Below, piece after piece: positions 14,419-27,515 of a stretch of DNA of 64,000 bases; the first letter of the stretch is position 1, and each line of letters begins with the position of its first letter. Location: positions 248,217 through 312,216 of the forward strand of contig VXAZ01003899.1 in NCBI GenBank assembly GCA_013399875.1, written 5' to 3'. This DNA comes from Gymnorhina tibicen (lineage: Eukaryota; Chordata; Aves; Passeriformes; Artamidae). Below the pieces are notes generated by a model. It saw nothing but the letters and a program-made list of their open reading frames with translations, had not been told where the DNA came from and did not search any database. The position numbers were made by a program, and so were the translations under genes.

Positions 14419-17400
14419 CCCTCTTTACCCAAGATGTACCAGTAACACATCCATCAGTAACTAGAGGAATGTAATGACCTGAGAACTTTGCTACTTTCCC
14501 TGACTGCTGAAGCTGGCAAGCATGTGAGATATCTTAGAGTTATTCCCTGGTTATGGGAGCAGGAGTACATTGACCAGTTGTATCGAAATGCAAATGCTGA
14601 AACAGTTTAAAAGAAAAATTACCAACTGCACACACAGTAAACATTTGGTGCAGGAGATGCTCAGCTGTCCATGTAGGATTATTTTGGGTTATTGACCAAA
14701 ATATGTGGAGTAAGGAGAGTAGAGGTGCTTGGAGGAGCTACAAATACCTCATGCTACCTACAGTGTCTGAATTTGTGACTGTCCGTTATCAATTCATGTT
14801 TCCCCACTCCCTATGTATGGTCTTATTCTACAGCAAAAATGGGCGAACCGGTGCTCCCCAATGAGCTGATAAATCACAGAAAGCAGGACCCATCCTGCAA
14901 GGCTGGTCATGGCTCTGGAAGCTCCTCAGCTGACAAATTCTCCTGCAGATCTGTCAGATGTGATGCGGGGCAAGGGGAGTCTGTCCCCCAGGCAGCTGCA
15001 CCAGCTGAGTGTGGAAACAAAATGGTCTGAGCCAAGTGATGAGGGCAGACTTAGCTGTGGAGGGCTCGTGGCACTCAGCAACCAGCTTTGTGTGCCGTGG
15101 TCGTAGGGATGTGTTTGGTTAGCAGAAAGTTCAGATTCTGCTGGATAAGAGCCCAATTTCACTCCTTCCTTACAAGGCAGAGGCTGCAGACACAGACACA
15201 GAGTGGGGGCTCGTTGTGGGGCAGTGTCAGGCCCCGGGTCAGGCGCAGACACAAACCCACGTTCACCTTGTGCGGAGCAAACCAACGCCTTGGGGCACGC
15301 TTGGGACAGCGTCACCACCTGCACTCCCCCGCTGTTAGTGCCAGCATCCCCTCTGTGGCAGTAAAGGAATTTTGGGCCCAGCATTTCTGGAGGTTCTTGC
15401 ATGATTAGAGCAGCATTATTCAGATGGAATACTTGCAGACACTGATTTATAACGTCACTTGTAGGAGCTGAATGACGATCCACACACTTGAGGCAATAGT
15501 TCTTGCTGTCACTCTCCTCTGCAGTGTTCTGGGATAATTTCTCATGCCCAGACTACTGTATAAACATTTTTGATGGGAACATCCATCACTCATTGCTTGT
15601 TTAGGTGTCACTAGACACTAAAAAAAAGAGGCAAGCTATTTATCCTAGTAATTAATTAGAATCTCCTTAAATCTTAAAACATTGGAACTTTAATAATGTT
15701 AGTGCATATCCTGCAATGTGATATGGTAGTATGGACTTTACCAGCGTTTTCCAGTCTGTAATGATCCAACTGGTTTTAATTTTAAGTTGAAATTTCACTC
15801 TATTTCAACTTTGAAGCATAGCTTTAGGAGACCTTTTTAGAGTCCATGTAAGAAGTAATTCCATATGCAGTGTGTCTCCACAAATAACACCAGTGATTCT
15901 GTTAAATATTTAGATTGAATAAAGTGTCATAATTTGGCCCTAAATTCAATAAGCACGCTGAGTGTTTTTCAGTGCAGGAAGGGACAGATATTTTTAAGGA
16001 ACGCAGCACTGTTCTACCTTGTGTGTTCTTCAATAGCATCATCAACAATTTTCTTCAGTAACACAAGAACTATTATTTGTTAACAAGAAAGAATGAGAAT
16101 AGTGTGAGAATTCCTGTAGGGGGTTTTATTGTTAGGGTTTTTTCCCAAAATGAGAATTCTGGATTATCTCTTAAGTGTATGATGTTTACAATTCCAGATA
16201 GTTATTTTGGACTTTGGATGTAGTTTAAGACATATGAAAGATAACCCATGTTTTCCATCCTTAGTTCTTTTTAATAACAAAACTGAAGACAACACAAGCA
16301 TGGTTCCTATTTAAACATTCTTCTTGCTGACTGGTTTTGAAGTAGCAGGTTTAGAGGGTGAGGCTGGATACCTTAGTGACTTAACAACTGGCTTCAAAAG
16401 GAAACTCACAATATTCTGACAAGTTTGTCCTCTCTACAGTAATTGTGTGAACCTTGTTCATCCTGTTAGTGTACGTTTTCTGTCTACTCCAGCGAGGGTG
16501 GTTCTGGAATATTTCCCAGTCTTTCTGATGTGTTTGTGCATCAATAACAATTGTTTGAGATTTCATGTAGGTATTTAAGTCTTATCAGAAATCAGGCTTT
16601 TATTATGCCAATTGCTTGTTTATGACTACAAGAAATTCACATTTGAAATTGGAGGTAAAAATTGTCAAGTCAGGAAGTCCATGAAGACAGGCTGACAGTC
16701 TTGGCCAGATCCTGGAGTATAACAGGGAATTAGCAGGTCCAATTTCTGCTGGCCAGAATCAGTATGTGACAGCCCTGTGTAACAGGAGAGCAGAGAAGCA
16801 GGACTCTTTTGACTCTGATTAGGTGGTTCAGTTTAAGAGTCAAGTAGAAATGTCTTAATTTGACAGGAGAATAAGTGGACTAAAATAATCACCAGAGTGC
16901 TGTCGTTAGTTTGACATTTCCAACACCTATTCGAGTTCAATGCCATTAAATGGAAGTCTGCTAATATATAGTTCCTTCTCCAGGCAAGTTTTTCTTGTGG
17001 GGTAAGTTATTACACCTGAAGGTATTAGACCCTCAGCTGAAAGATGTGTGAATAATGAATGCAGAGCATGTATCTAACCTAGTACAAATTGAGTATTTTG
17101 AAAGAAAACACCATACCATAAACAGGTTGTGGGTTTTTTTTGCCAAAAGCAGTTACCTCATCCAATATTGAACCATACAAATGTTCTCTTTCAGAATGTC
17201 ATTATCATTATTTGGTTTTGGTGGGGTTGCTATTACAGAAGATGTGGCCTTTAGTAATATATTCAATTAATTTTACCGTGGAGCAGGATTTAGTGCTAAA
17301 GCTGAGCCTTTCAGCAGCTGTTTTGTTATTGCATTGTAAGAATTTTCTTTCCATGGTAGTTGCAACAGAGAACTGATGCACAAAGCTCCTGCTGTGTGTT

Positions 17401-17885
17401 TCTTGAACTCATCCTTCTGCATCAGCACTCAGTGATCATCACTCTGCTCTTCCACCAGTTCATCTTGAGGCATCTCTCCTTCCTAGGACTCACTTTACTG
17501 CTGAGCTGCTCAGGTGAGAAGTGAGAAGGCAGCTGACTGTTGATCAGAACAGATTATTTTATTTTAAGCAGCATTTGTGCACTAAGGCAGTTTAGAATCA
17601 GGATGTTTCTATACCAGTTTTCCCCTGAACATGAGCCCGTGTGAGGCTGTGTGTAGGAGCTCTGTGCTGTTGTAACGCGTGCAGCTCTTCAAGGAGAAGC
17701 TGGAGTGCTGTAAGAAGACGTCAGTCAAACAGCCTGTGCTGGTGGGGCTGTGACATTGTTCTGAGGGCAGCCTAAATCTCCAGAGAGGGGATGCACACAG
17801 TAGCACAAATCCCACCCTTCACTCGAGGCAGGAGATACTGAGTCACATCTGGAGAGGACTTTGCCTGTCTTGCAGCATACTGAGC

Positions 17886-17907
17886 TAGAAATTTCCTAGA
17901 AATTTCC
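17886..17907. repeat. 11-bp perfect tandem duplication, STAT-like motif at the junction
   Basis: TAGAAATTTCC occurs twice back to back. The junction creates TTCCTAGAA, which fits the TTCNNNGAA consensus bound by STAT dimers. Binding is not shown by sequence alone and the site lies about 14 kb upstream of the SLIT3 coding start. Confidence 0.75.
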
Positions 17908-20900
17908 TGTTCCAGAAGTGGGTTTGTAAAATCTAAATCTACAACGTGCAGCTGAAAGGCTTTGGCTCTGAAGTGTGTTGGTGTCTGTGCAGGTGCAGAG
18001 GAGCTGCAGGGGCACACAGGTTGCACACTCAGGGACAGATGGGATGTGTGTGTGCTCACACTGAGCAAGGCTGCAGAACGGGGCACAATGACTGAAACCT
18101 CACAGCACTGCCTTGGTGGGTGGTGACTAACCTTGGAATTTCTAAATTCAGAATGGAGAGTCAGACTATAGTGAAGTGAGTCTTAAGAAGGTTTGTAGCA
18201 TGAGACTAAAAAAAGAGCAAATGTAGGCAGAGAACTGCTGTTGGCAGCATATCAAATGCTGGACTTCCTGCTCATCAAAATACTCCAAAGGGAACAAACC
18301 TGAGCTGGAAGGGTCCTCTGTGGTGGTGAGAGTAGCTGTTGGAGGTAGGAATTGAAAAGGACTTTGAAAAATTATCATTTTTGAAAGTTCAGTGAGCATT
18401 GTTGACAACCTGTAGCGGATTACTAAAGATCTGTGAAAAGGAGTGGTTGTTCACTATTAGTGAACCTTATCATTCCCTCCATAAGCCTTTAAAGGCTAAA
18501 TTCCATGTAATTTTAGTCTATATGGCTCCCTGTATATTTGGGTAAAGAAAAATCTTAAATTTGTTATACTGTATTACTGTGATGAGCACTGATCACAGTA
18601 CAGCAGATGAAAATGATCTCTGGGCTCATGATCACTCAGGGCAGGGAGTGCATAAATTCAGGAACAAGTTGCTATTTCTGCCTTTTTTTTCCCCCTGTCG
18701 TATTGGATGAAAATGACTTGGTGGAAAGTGTGAAAAGATCTAGTTAAGGTATTGATTTCTATTCTCATAGGCGATGTATTGTTTTTATTTTTACGTTGAA
18801 TCTGAGGGCTTTGGTTTTTACAGGGAATATATAAAAGGTAAATATCTAGAAGGTAGTTTAGCAATAAGTAGTGAAAATTATGTTACTTTTTCACCCAGGA
18901 AGGCTTCTAAAAGCTAATCCAGGTGGGTGCTGAAATAATTGTGCAGAATTTATTGGTTAGTGCATCAAATGGGCTGAGCTTCCTCTGCAGTTCAGTGGCA
19001 CCCTTAAGTGATTGTGATCCAATTTTGGAAACCACTTAAGAGGAGTAATGGTTCAAGATTTATTCTTTTTGTGTGTAAAGATAAATAATGTGCACACACA
19101 GGTACTCATTAGTTTGATCCTAACATTTTCAAAGTCAATGCAGTTACAAAGCAGGTAATTTTGATGCAGTGAACTTTGAATACCTTGTTCAAGGAAAGCT
19201 TTGGGTACCCATTGTTTGAAAAGCAATTTGTAGCAATGCATTTAATTTGACAGATGAAGGTTGAACTGGTAGCAAAATTATGATAATGGAACTTTAACAA
19301 AATACAATTTTAATAGTTAAAAAATAAAGCAAAAAACTTCCACTAAAAAAATTCCCTGGAAAGCCAGATTTCCCTGTCATTTTTCTAAACTATTTTTTTG
19401 GTTCCTGAAAGTATTTGCAGTCTGAATAAAGGTAGTCTTACAGATGTTATAGTTCTTACTTTTAAAGAAGTTGGAGGAAAAGGTCTCCAATATCTGAAAA
19501 AAGAGCGATCAATAATTACAACAAAAATATGTGCATTAAGCAGATCCAGAACAGTTAAAGATTTTGGCAATAATTCTATGGAATGGGTCAAGAGGCCCAC
19601 TACAAACTCTGGGTGTTTGTGTCTGTATACACAAGTAATACCCAAAGTATACAGCTTAATGTATTTCATCATGGTTGCATTTTTTTCTTAGTCTGCATTT
19701 TGTAGCTCTGCTGCTCTCTCAAAACATTCTTTGTCATTTCTTGGAATAGTTCTATTATTGCCAGGGTACTTGAGAATTTTAAATGAGACTTTATGTCTAA
19801 TAAACGTCAGTGGGAAGAACAAATCTCTTCCTTGATTGTAACACCAGAAACTTAACAGCTGAGGAAGAAAAATCCCTACAATTCTAATGCATATTTGTTT
19901 AGATGAGTGATTTCAGAAGTTTATTTTGCACAATTAAAGATTTCTTTCCGCAAAGGTTTTTGAGGCAGCAATAAGATGGTTGAGCAATGTTTCAAACATT
20001 GAGTAAAAATTTAGTCTTTGTACAATTGTCCGGGTTTAAGGAGAGGATCCTCTTCTTTCCTTCTTTCTTTGGGAGGTGATGATCAGGATGGTAAAAAGAA
20101 AACTGAGTCTGTGGTACCTCCTGAGCTTAGCCATGATCTCTCTTGCACTTGCTGTTTAGATGATTCCTCTTTAATATCTGTACATACAGAAGAAAATTCT
20201 CAGTTGTCATGTATGTTTCTGAGTTTTCCATGTTTTCTTTCTATCTTGACAAATGGTCTGTGCAGTCAGAACATGATGAACTACTTGGTATTTAGTTTTG
20301 CAGCAGCATAGGAGAAGGCACAGAAGTTACTTTCAGAGGTGAAAGTTCCAGCTCTAATTGCATTGAATCCAGCCTTGCTCATCTCTTGGAGCTCAGTAGC
20401 ATCTCCAGATTGCTGTCCTGAACCTACTGAAAGAATTGCAGGTTGGTTCAGAGCTGCAACCCTTATTGATGCTGAAAATTCCTTGTGGCTCCTTGTTACA
20501 TTGGGGGGTCATCATTTTCAGTAACTTCTCTGTCTAGATTGCAGTGAAAGTGAGCTGGATGTTACAGCACCCAAAGCCTGTTCTGGAGGTCAGATAAAAA
20601 TAACTCCTGAGTGCACCATGATGAAAAGCTTAGGGAAACTGATGTTCACCTGTGAAAGAATGGCTTTGTGGCAGCAATGTGTGGCGTCAGCATGGGTAAC
20701 TTCATGAAACTTGATTTCAAATACAGTAGTTCTAGTTCATGTATGGAGGGTTGAATGTGCATGGGAAGCCCTTTTCTCTGGGTGTTCCCCTCTACCTGTT
20801 CCTCCCTGTGTAACTTTGGTACAGCAATACTTTGCTTTTTGTGAGAGATTTAGTATTTTCTAAGGGGAAAAAAATGAAGTAGAGCATGGCATTACAATCA

Positions 20901-23900
20901 GTACATATCTCCCTAAAATGGTACTAAATGTGCCTTTCATTTGAGTTTTCAGAGGCCTTTTCTTTTTCCCACTCAGCCCAGTCTCCAATAATGCTTTTTC
21001 ATCACATCAGTCAAATCACAGAAAGACAGGATGAAACAATGCATTGGCAACAGCCCAGAATTCAGGACCAGCTTGTTCTAGTCAGGCACTGATAAATGTC
21101 AGCTAAGAGGGACTGAACTGTGTGCGAGCCCCTGGCTGCCTGCGCTGAATCCCTTGCTTTAAATACCCAGCTTATGGAGCAGGTGGTGGCAGTGACAGCA
21201 GGGGGTGACCCAGCTGCAGGAGGCAGACTGACCACGTGTTTGGTGAGTGAGGATGCAGAGATGCTCTGGCATTGCTGGGAACGTCCTGGAATGTCAGCAA
21301 AATAGGGACCTTGGAATAGCAGTGAGGATAAAGGTGAACACCTGGAAGGGAAACCTTGCTGTCTAACCTGGCTGAGTGCTGTCTCAAAATACACAGAGCT
21401 ACAAAGGCACATTTCCTGTTGTCTTCATGTGGACATGGTAAATTTGACGTGACTAAAAGGTGACGGCATTCAATTCTGATGCCAGGCTCTGCCGAAATGT
21501 TTGTGGTAGTAATGGCTCAAGCTGGCTTGCCTGAAAGCTGCCTTGAGAGAGCACTGCCAGACTGGATGGGCCTTTGAATGTGTCTAGCCTCAAGTGTAAC
21601 TTTGAATTCAGTACGTATTTTGCACATACTTCAGGAGTTGATGTGTAGCTGAACTCTGGAAAGTGACACGAGAGAGAAGTGAATCTAACATTGAGTTTGA
21701 ATAATGGAAGGCAATACCATAACATGGAAACATGGAGTTCTTGGCCTTTTACATTTGGGCAGTAGTAATTTATGTCCTGAGGAAGAGACTTAAGTGTTAG
21801 AAAGCAGTGATGTCATTCATAACTGTAGTCAAAATACTGGACTATATTCCCACTGGATATGTTGTTCTGATTAAAAAAAAAATCTCAAAACAAATCAAAC
21901 CCAACACCCTTTTCTGTTCCATGAGTTGGCCTTTGCCCCTGCAAATTTATTTTGCCCACTTTCCTAATTGGAAAGATTTCCAATCCAAAACGCTGGGTAA
22001 AAAAAAAAATCTTATTTCTGTGAAATGCAGAAGTGAACAGTTTAGACTTCCAATTGAAACTGCAAAGCCTTTGGCATTTTCTAAATCTGTCTCCTGGCTG
22101 TTTTAGGCTCTAAAAATGCTACTTCAGTAATTGCCAGAAAAATTCCCACTAACCAGATAAATTTGCACTTGATGCGCTTGGACCCATTCCAGGTCACCTG
22201 TTTACAAAAGACAAATTCCTAATTCCTGGAATTATCTTACATTTTGGCACAAGGAAGCTGTTGTATGACAATGAAATGGTGGAGAAATGTTCATCATAAA
22301 TTCAAACTGATCAAGAGTGAGCAGAAATCCAGGCTTCCTACAGCAACTACTTTCCACTTTCCTAGTTCATTGGAATAACCAGTAACAGAATAACAGTATT
22401 AATTCCTTCTCGTGGTCATGTATTTTGGATTTAGTTCTCTTAGATCTTCAACTGCTCAATGCTTGTTTAGTTACTTGTCTTGATTACAGTCTCCTATTCT
22501 GTGTACTCCAAGAGAGTTAAATACCAAGCCCAAGTGGCCCAGCTGGTGTTTTGTGCTCGCCACCTGGTGCAGAATGAAGGCAAAGCTGTCACAGCACAAA
22601 CAGCCCCGATGTGGGAGCCGTGTCCCATCCCAGCCTGGCTCAGCGCTGAGCTGTGCTCCCCGAAGCACAGAACTGTTGGCGATGGTGTGGGAGGCAGGTG
22701 CAATGGATCCTCCAGTGTGACCAGAATTCCACTGGCCAAGCTAAAGTCAGAGAGAAGAGGCCTTAAAAATCAGACTAACGGTGCAAGTGAGACTAATGAC
22801 TGGAAGTTGTCAATAATTGTTTGACACTGGCTATGGAGGAAAAAGGCTGTTACTGGATATTTAGCAGTTGTATTGAAACTTCAAATATACTTTCTGCACG
22901 GCATCTTGGAAAGGAATTCCATCTGTGATGTGAATTTTACTTTTCTCTGTGCCTAAGGGTAGATGATTGAATATGACAGACAGTAAAGAAGGTACAAGTT
23001 CCAGTAAAAGACATTTTAAAGGAAGGGAATAATAAAGTTAAATCTTTTAGGCTATTCATAATGAGATAGTAACTTACAATAGCAGCAGAATAATTTCAAT
23101 GGTATAGAGTCGATTTTGAAGGTGTAAAACCTCAAGCTTGCAAATCATTCTGGCTACAAAGTCAGGTTTTAGAGTCACTATAAGGTAATTTGGTATTTTG
23201 ATATTCAGAGACTTTTTTTTTCAAGAAGTGAAAGGTTAATAGCATGAGGCCTTTTCTTTTGTAAATTGTATTCTCTGTGAAGAGGGTTGTTGAGGGTGAA
23301 TCATAAAATGCTTCAGTACTTCTTGAAGAGAAGATGATAGAAAAGCAATTAGATTATGGAATCCTGAGAGTTCACCTATAAAGTTACACAATTTCAGGAT
23401 TTCTCTCCTATTTCTTTTGCAGTGACAGTGAATGATGTCATAAAATTAAACTGTGTTTGAAATCAGGCCTACTAGTTGCCACCAGAAAGAGAAGCTTTGT
23501 TTTCCGACTTTGTTCTTTTGTTTCCATATGTTGCATGTTCATTAAAGGAAACACAGTTGCCCTTTTAATCCCAACGTTTCTAGATAATTTCTCTTGAGAA
23601 AAGACAATCAGGATCACAAGGAAGTTTTATTTCAAGGCCCCATACATTATTTGCCAATATTTTTAATGAGGAACATAGTTAACCTTTAAGGCTTTCATTA
23701 GTACTTTTAAAATGTTTAAACTCTCTTAACACTTCAAAAGTCTGAGCAGATCAGTCTTTTTGTGCCTGAAAGTGGAAACAAGATTTGAAGTAACACTTTT
23801 TTGAGGCTTTTGTGCCCATCAACTTCATTAACTCAACAGCATCTGGTTTCCAGTTGGGAACCATACTGGATACAGACTGCTCTCAGTCCAATGGGTTTAA

Positions 23901-26900
23901 CTAATTTTCTATAGCAAGAGCAAGACTGAGCTTGAAATCTTCAATCCCAAAGCCTTGGCGACAACCATTATGGAGTCTTGCAGTTTTCTTTCCAAGTGTT
24001 GACTTGGAATAAACCGTGTGAGACAGCCAGTGTAACCCAGAGACCAGACAAATCCTCCTTTGCTCTGTGCAGTGTGGCTGGTCACAGTATTGTCCTGATG
24101 GTTATGGCTTCACTGGGAAATTTCTTGTACTTTGTTTTTTTTTCCCCTGGGCGTTTGGAATGTAAAATTAGAAAGCCCAAATGTGCAGAAATCTACAAAA
24201 TGTATTAACTAGATACACAAGTCTTTTGAAGTGGAAAATTCCATAAAACACTCAGATCATTCATTCTTTGGTTTTCCATGCCTTTCATACAACATGCAGA
24301 GCAGATATTGAAGAGTACTGTTCAAAATACTGTTCTACAGCCTTCCAGATCAATGTACATACATATGCAAGCACTTACAGGGAGAAGTTGGAATTTTCTA
24401 CAGTACTTTGCTTTCAATTACCATATCCATTAAAGACATCCATAAGGGGAAAAAAAATTTTCTACTGTCAAAGACCACAAAATGTTCACATTAATAAAAC
24501 ATTGCATATTTACAAAATACTTTTAGTTCTTTATATTTAATGTAGACTTTAGCTTAGACAGAAAAAATAATTCTTGAAACATGCTTTGAAAAGCTCAGAC
24601 TGCTCTATAACCTGGTGTGTATTATAAATCTTTACAAACTACTAAATGGAGGCCAGAAGGCTGACTTGCCAAGGTCATAGCCCCTAAGTAACACAAAAAC
24701 AAAATCCAGGTTTTCTGGTTCCTGCTTTAAGCACTAGATATTTCCTCTCTGTACTCAGAAGAATTTTTAATGTGAGTGTGTTGGCAAAACGGGGATTTAG
24801 CTGCCTCAGCTTTGCACTGAACAGATTTTTTTAACTTCTGACGTTACTGAACTTTTCAAGTCAGTGGTAGGAAACCAGTCTGAGTAGGTGAAGACCTGAA
24901 CCCCTGATGCCAGCATGTGCTAAAATGATATTTTAACTTCTCTTGCTGCACCTTTTGAAGCAGACATTCTAGGAAGGCACTTATGCTTCAAAACCAGACA
25001 GTTCTGCTCGACACATTGATCATGTGAAGCATCCAGGGTGAGGTAATGGAACACTTCCCACTGTGGTAGTGGCACTGCTCTAAGTGCAAGTGCTAATAAC
25101 ACTCAATCACAATACACATGTGATTTATAACAGCTTTGAATGCTTAATTGTCTCCAAAGATGCCAAGACTTGCAGATTAGTTTTGTCCTACAAGACAGTG
25201 CAAGGTAATAAACACTTTTTCCATGTGAAAAGGCTGTATTTAGGGTACTTCTTGCCCCATCTTTCTGATTTGGGTTCCAAACAGAGGAACTAGTCAAATA
25301 TTTAAAATGTTACATTATAAAGCTGATAGTCTCTACCCAAAGGATTGCTTGGTCTCAAAGTTATGGAGTTAACTCTTGTGCAAGAGAACTGTTCACTTCT
25401 GGGCCTGAAGCTCTGAAAGCTTCTGCATTTGAGACATTTCAGTGTTGGAGTCAGAAGCCTGTATTTAAATTTCTAGCCATGATTTCTGCCCTTCCAGCTG
25501 TTTGGGGGTTTTAACAACTGCTTGTGTAGATAGCCATGAATAATGAGTTATTATGCTTTGAATTAGAAATACAAACTAAACAACAACAAAACAAACTCTA
25601 AGTGTCCTCTGATGCAGAATCTCTCAAAATTGCTTAGTGACAGTATCTACCTGAGACAGAACAAGCTGAAGCCAAGGCAATACTGATTCATGTGGTAGTG
25701 AAGGTCATGGATTATACACTTTGACTCTCCACTCTCTCCTGTAGCCATTGTCAAACCTGCTATGCCCTGCATCAATAGTAACACCCTCAAGCCTGAAAGG
25801 CTGCCATGCTGTGACCTCTTCGGCCTTTTATATCTTTCATAAGTGTGGAAATGATTTAGGTTTTCCAAGTAATTTGGTACCTCATTGAAGGACTATTACA
25901 TGCTCTGTAAACAGACTGAAATGTCTTGACTGTTGCCTGCTATATGCAAGCCATGTTCTTAATGATTACAGACTTTAAGAACAAAATGCTCATCTATTAG
26001 GAGGCTTTTCTGTGGTAAAAGCATATAATAGTAGGCTTTGCTTCCTGTCTTTACCTCTTTTTGTTATTCATTTAATTAAATGCTGAGTATGAAGTAGAAA
26101 AAGCTGTAGCAAGTTGTGTGTGCATGTGAACTGTGAGAGATGGGTAACTCAATAGTTAATGCTCCGTGGCTGATGGAATATATGGCAGAGTAGTTAGCAG
26201 AGGGGATATAACGTGCAAGGCTTGTTTCTGATATAGGATACAAATCTAATGCAGAAAAACCTAATTTAATTTACTAAGCTTTTAGTGGAACTACTTTTTG
26301 TTTACTTCATGAGCTGTAATTTAAAATTCTGTAACACGTTTAAAGCATTTTCAGCAGCTGTGAAGGTGCATGATCCCATCTCGATGTTGGCTTTCAGGTA
26401 CTTCCCACTCTGACTACTTGAGCAATAGCAGATTAGGAACTATAATAAGGAGAAGTGACTTCAATACCATCCATTATTAGAATTAAACTGACAGAATAAA
26501 CTAATTCCAAGTATCAAGGACAATTGCAATTCAGTCTCTGAATCTAAGCAAGAGAGAAAATAGATGGTTTAAGTTTCATTCATGATCTCCTACATAATTA
26601 CTGTGCATGGGAATTCTGCTCTAAGTGTAAGAAATCCCATTTAAAAATTCTTTGCCTGAAGTTACCCCACTTTTTGTGTACTATGTGGTGAATCCTAGTG
26701 TGCCAGGGGACAAAGTGGTAGAACCCTTCTGGCATGGAGTCATCTTCCCTCTTACCACATCTCCCGGTGGGAGCGGATTTAGGAGTAAAGACGTACAGGT
26801 TGCTGATATTCATGGTTTTAACCTGTTTGAGGGGCATATAAGGCTTCTTTCCTTGGCTAGACTTTCTAATGTCCTTGCTGTTTCAGAGCAAGTAGTAACC

Positions 26901-27356
26901 TTCAGTAGTGTCTTGGATCTCTGATGAATATTTTCATTTTCTAGTTGGAGTATCTTAAGAGCAGTACAGGCTTATTTCAATAAGCACAATATTTAAAAAC
27001 AAAGGCCCAGGTGCAAACCCTGTTTGCTCAGCTTAACTCTTTCTTAACAAAGAAAACAAAACAATGTTTTCTTGGTTAACAAGAAGAACGATCATGAAAA
27101 TATCTTTATAAAACCTATTTTTCAGTATTTAATTAAAAATTAATTTTCCTTTTGAAATTGGAGTAAAAAATGCTGGTATATTTATGAAATTTGTGTCATC
27201 CAACCTCTGTGGGCTCAGATAATTGTGAAAAACAGTGATTTGGCATCAACCGAATCTGTTTTTTTGTGCTGCTATCACCTTCCCTTTGGGTATACCGGCT
27301 GTCGTTCTGCACACGCAATTTAAAATGTCACCGGTTCAAAGAGCCCTTACCCTTTT

Positions 27357-27515
27357 CCAGCGCCCTGGGTGCGGTGGCGGTGCCCCTGGGCACGCAGGGC
27401 TGTGCCAGGGCTGGGGGACAGCGCGGGCGGTCCGCGCAGTGCCGCGGCCGCGAGAGGGCACCGCGACCCCGAGGCAGCTCCGCTCCAGCGGCGCGGGCAG
27501 CTCCGGTACTGACAT
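27357..27515. promoter_or_regulatory. Small CpG island upstream of SLIT3
   Basis: GC content and CpG density rise abruptly above the AT-leaning flanks. I count about 17 CpG dinucleotides in the roughly 95 bases from 27421. The island contains a GCGGCCGC octamer and a CTCF-like motif at 27448-27461. Unmethylated islands of this kind usually mark a promoter or a regulatory element. No coding exon is recognisable, so a distal alternative SLIT3 promoter, a lncRNA promoter or an insulator are all possible. The 115-codon frame crossing it (27235-27582) looks like a by-product of GC richness. Confidence 0.55.
27448..27461 (+). promoter_or_regulatory. Candidate CTCF-binding core
   Basis: CCGCGAGAGGGCAC matches the CTCF core pattern CCASYAGRKGGCRS at 12 of 14 positions by eye, including the invariant AG and GGC. 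The match sits inside the small CpG island about 5 kb upstream of the SLIT3 coding start. Occupancy would need ChIP or a matrix score. The orientation given is that of the motif as read on +. Confidence 0.45.

Larger units (their letters stand above)
9161..27356. other. Long intergenic stretch, no gene recognised
   Basis: This is about 18 kb of AT-leaning sequence with only short, unconvincing open frames on both strands. Small structures seen are an imperfect 18/19-bp tandem duplication at 12040-12076, a T16 run at 14403-14418, and an 11-bp tandem duplication with STAT-like spacing at 17886-17907. I found no exon chain that would represent the neighbouring gene expected upstream of SLIT3. 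Single short exons or lncRNA exons could be missed without homology searches. Confidence 0.55.
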
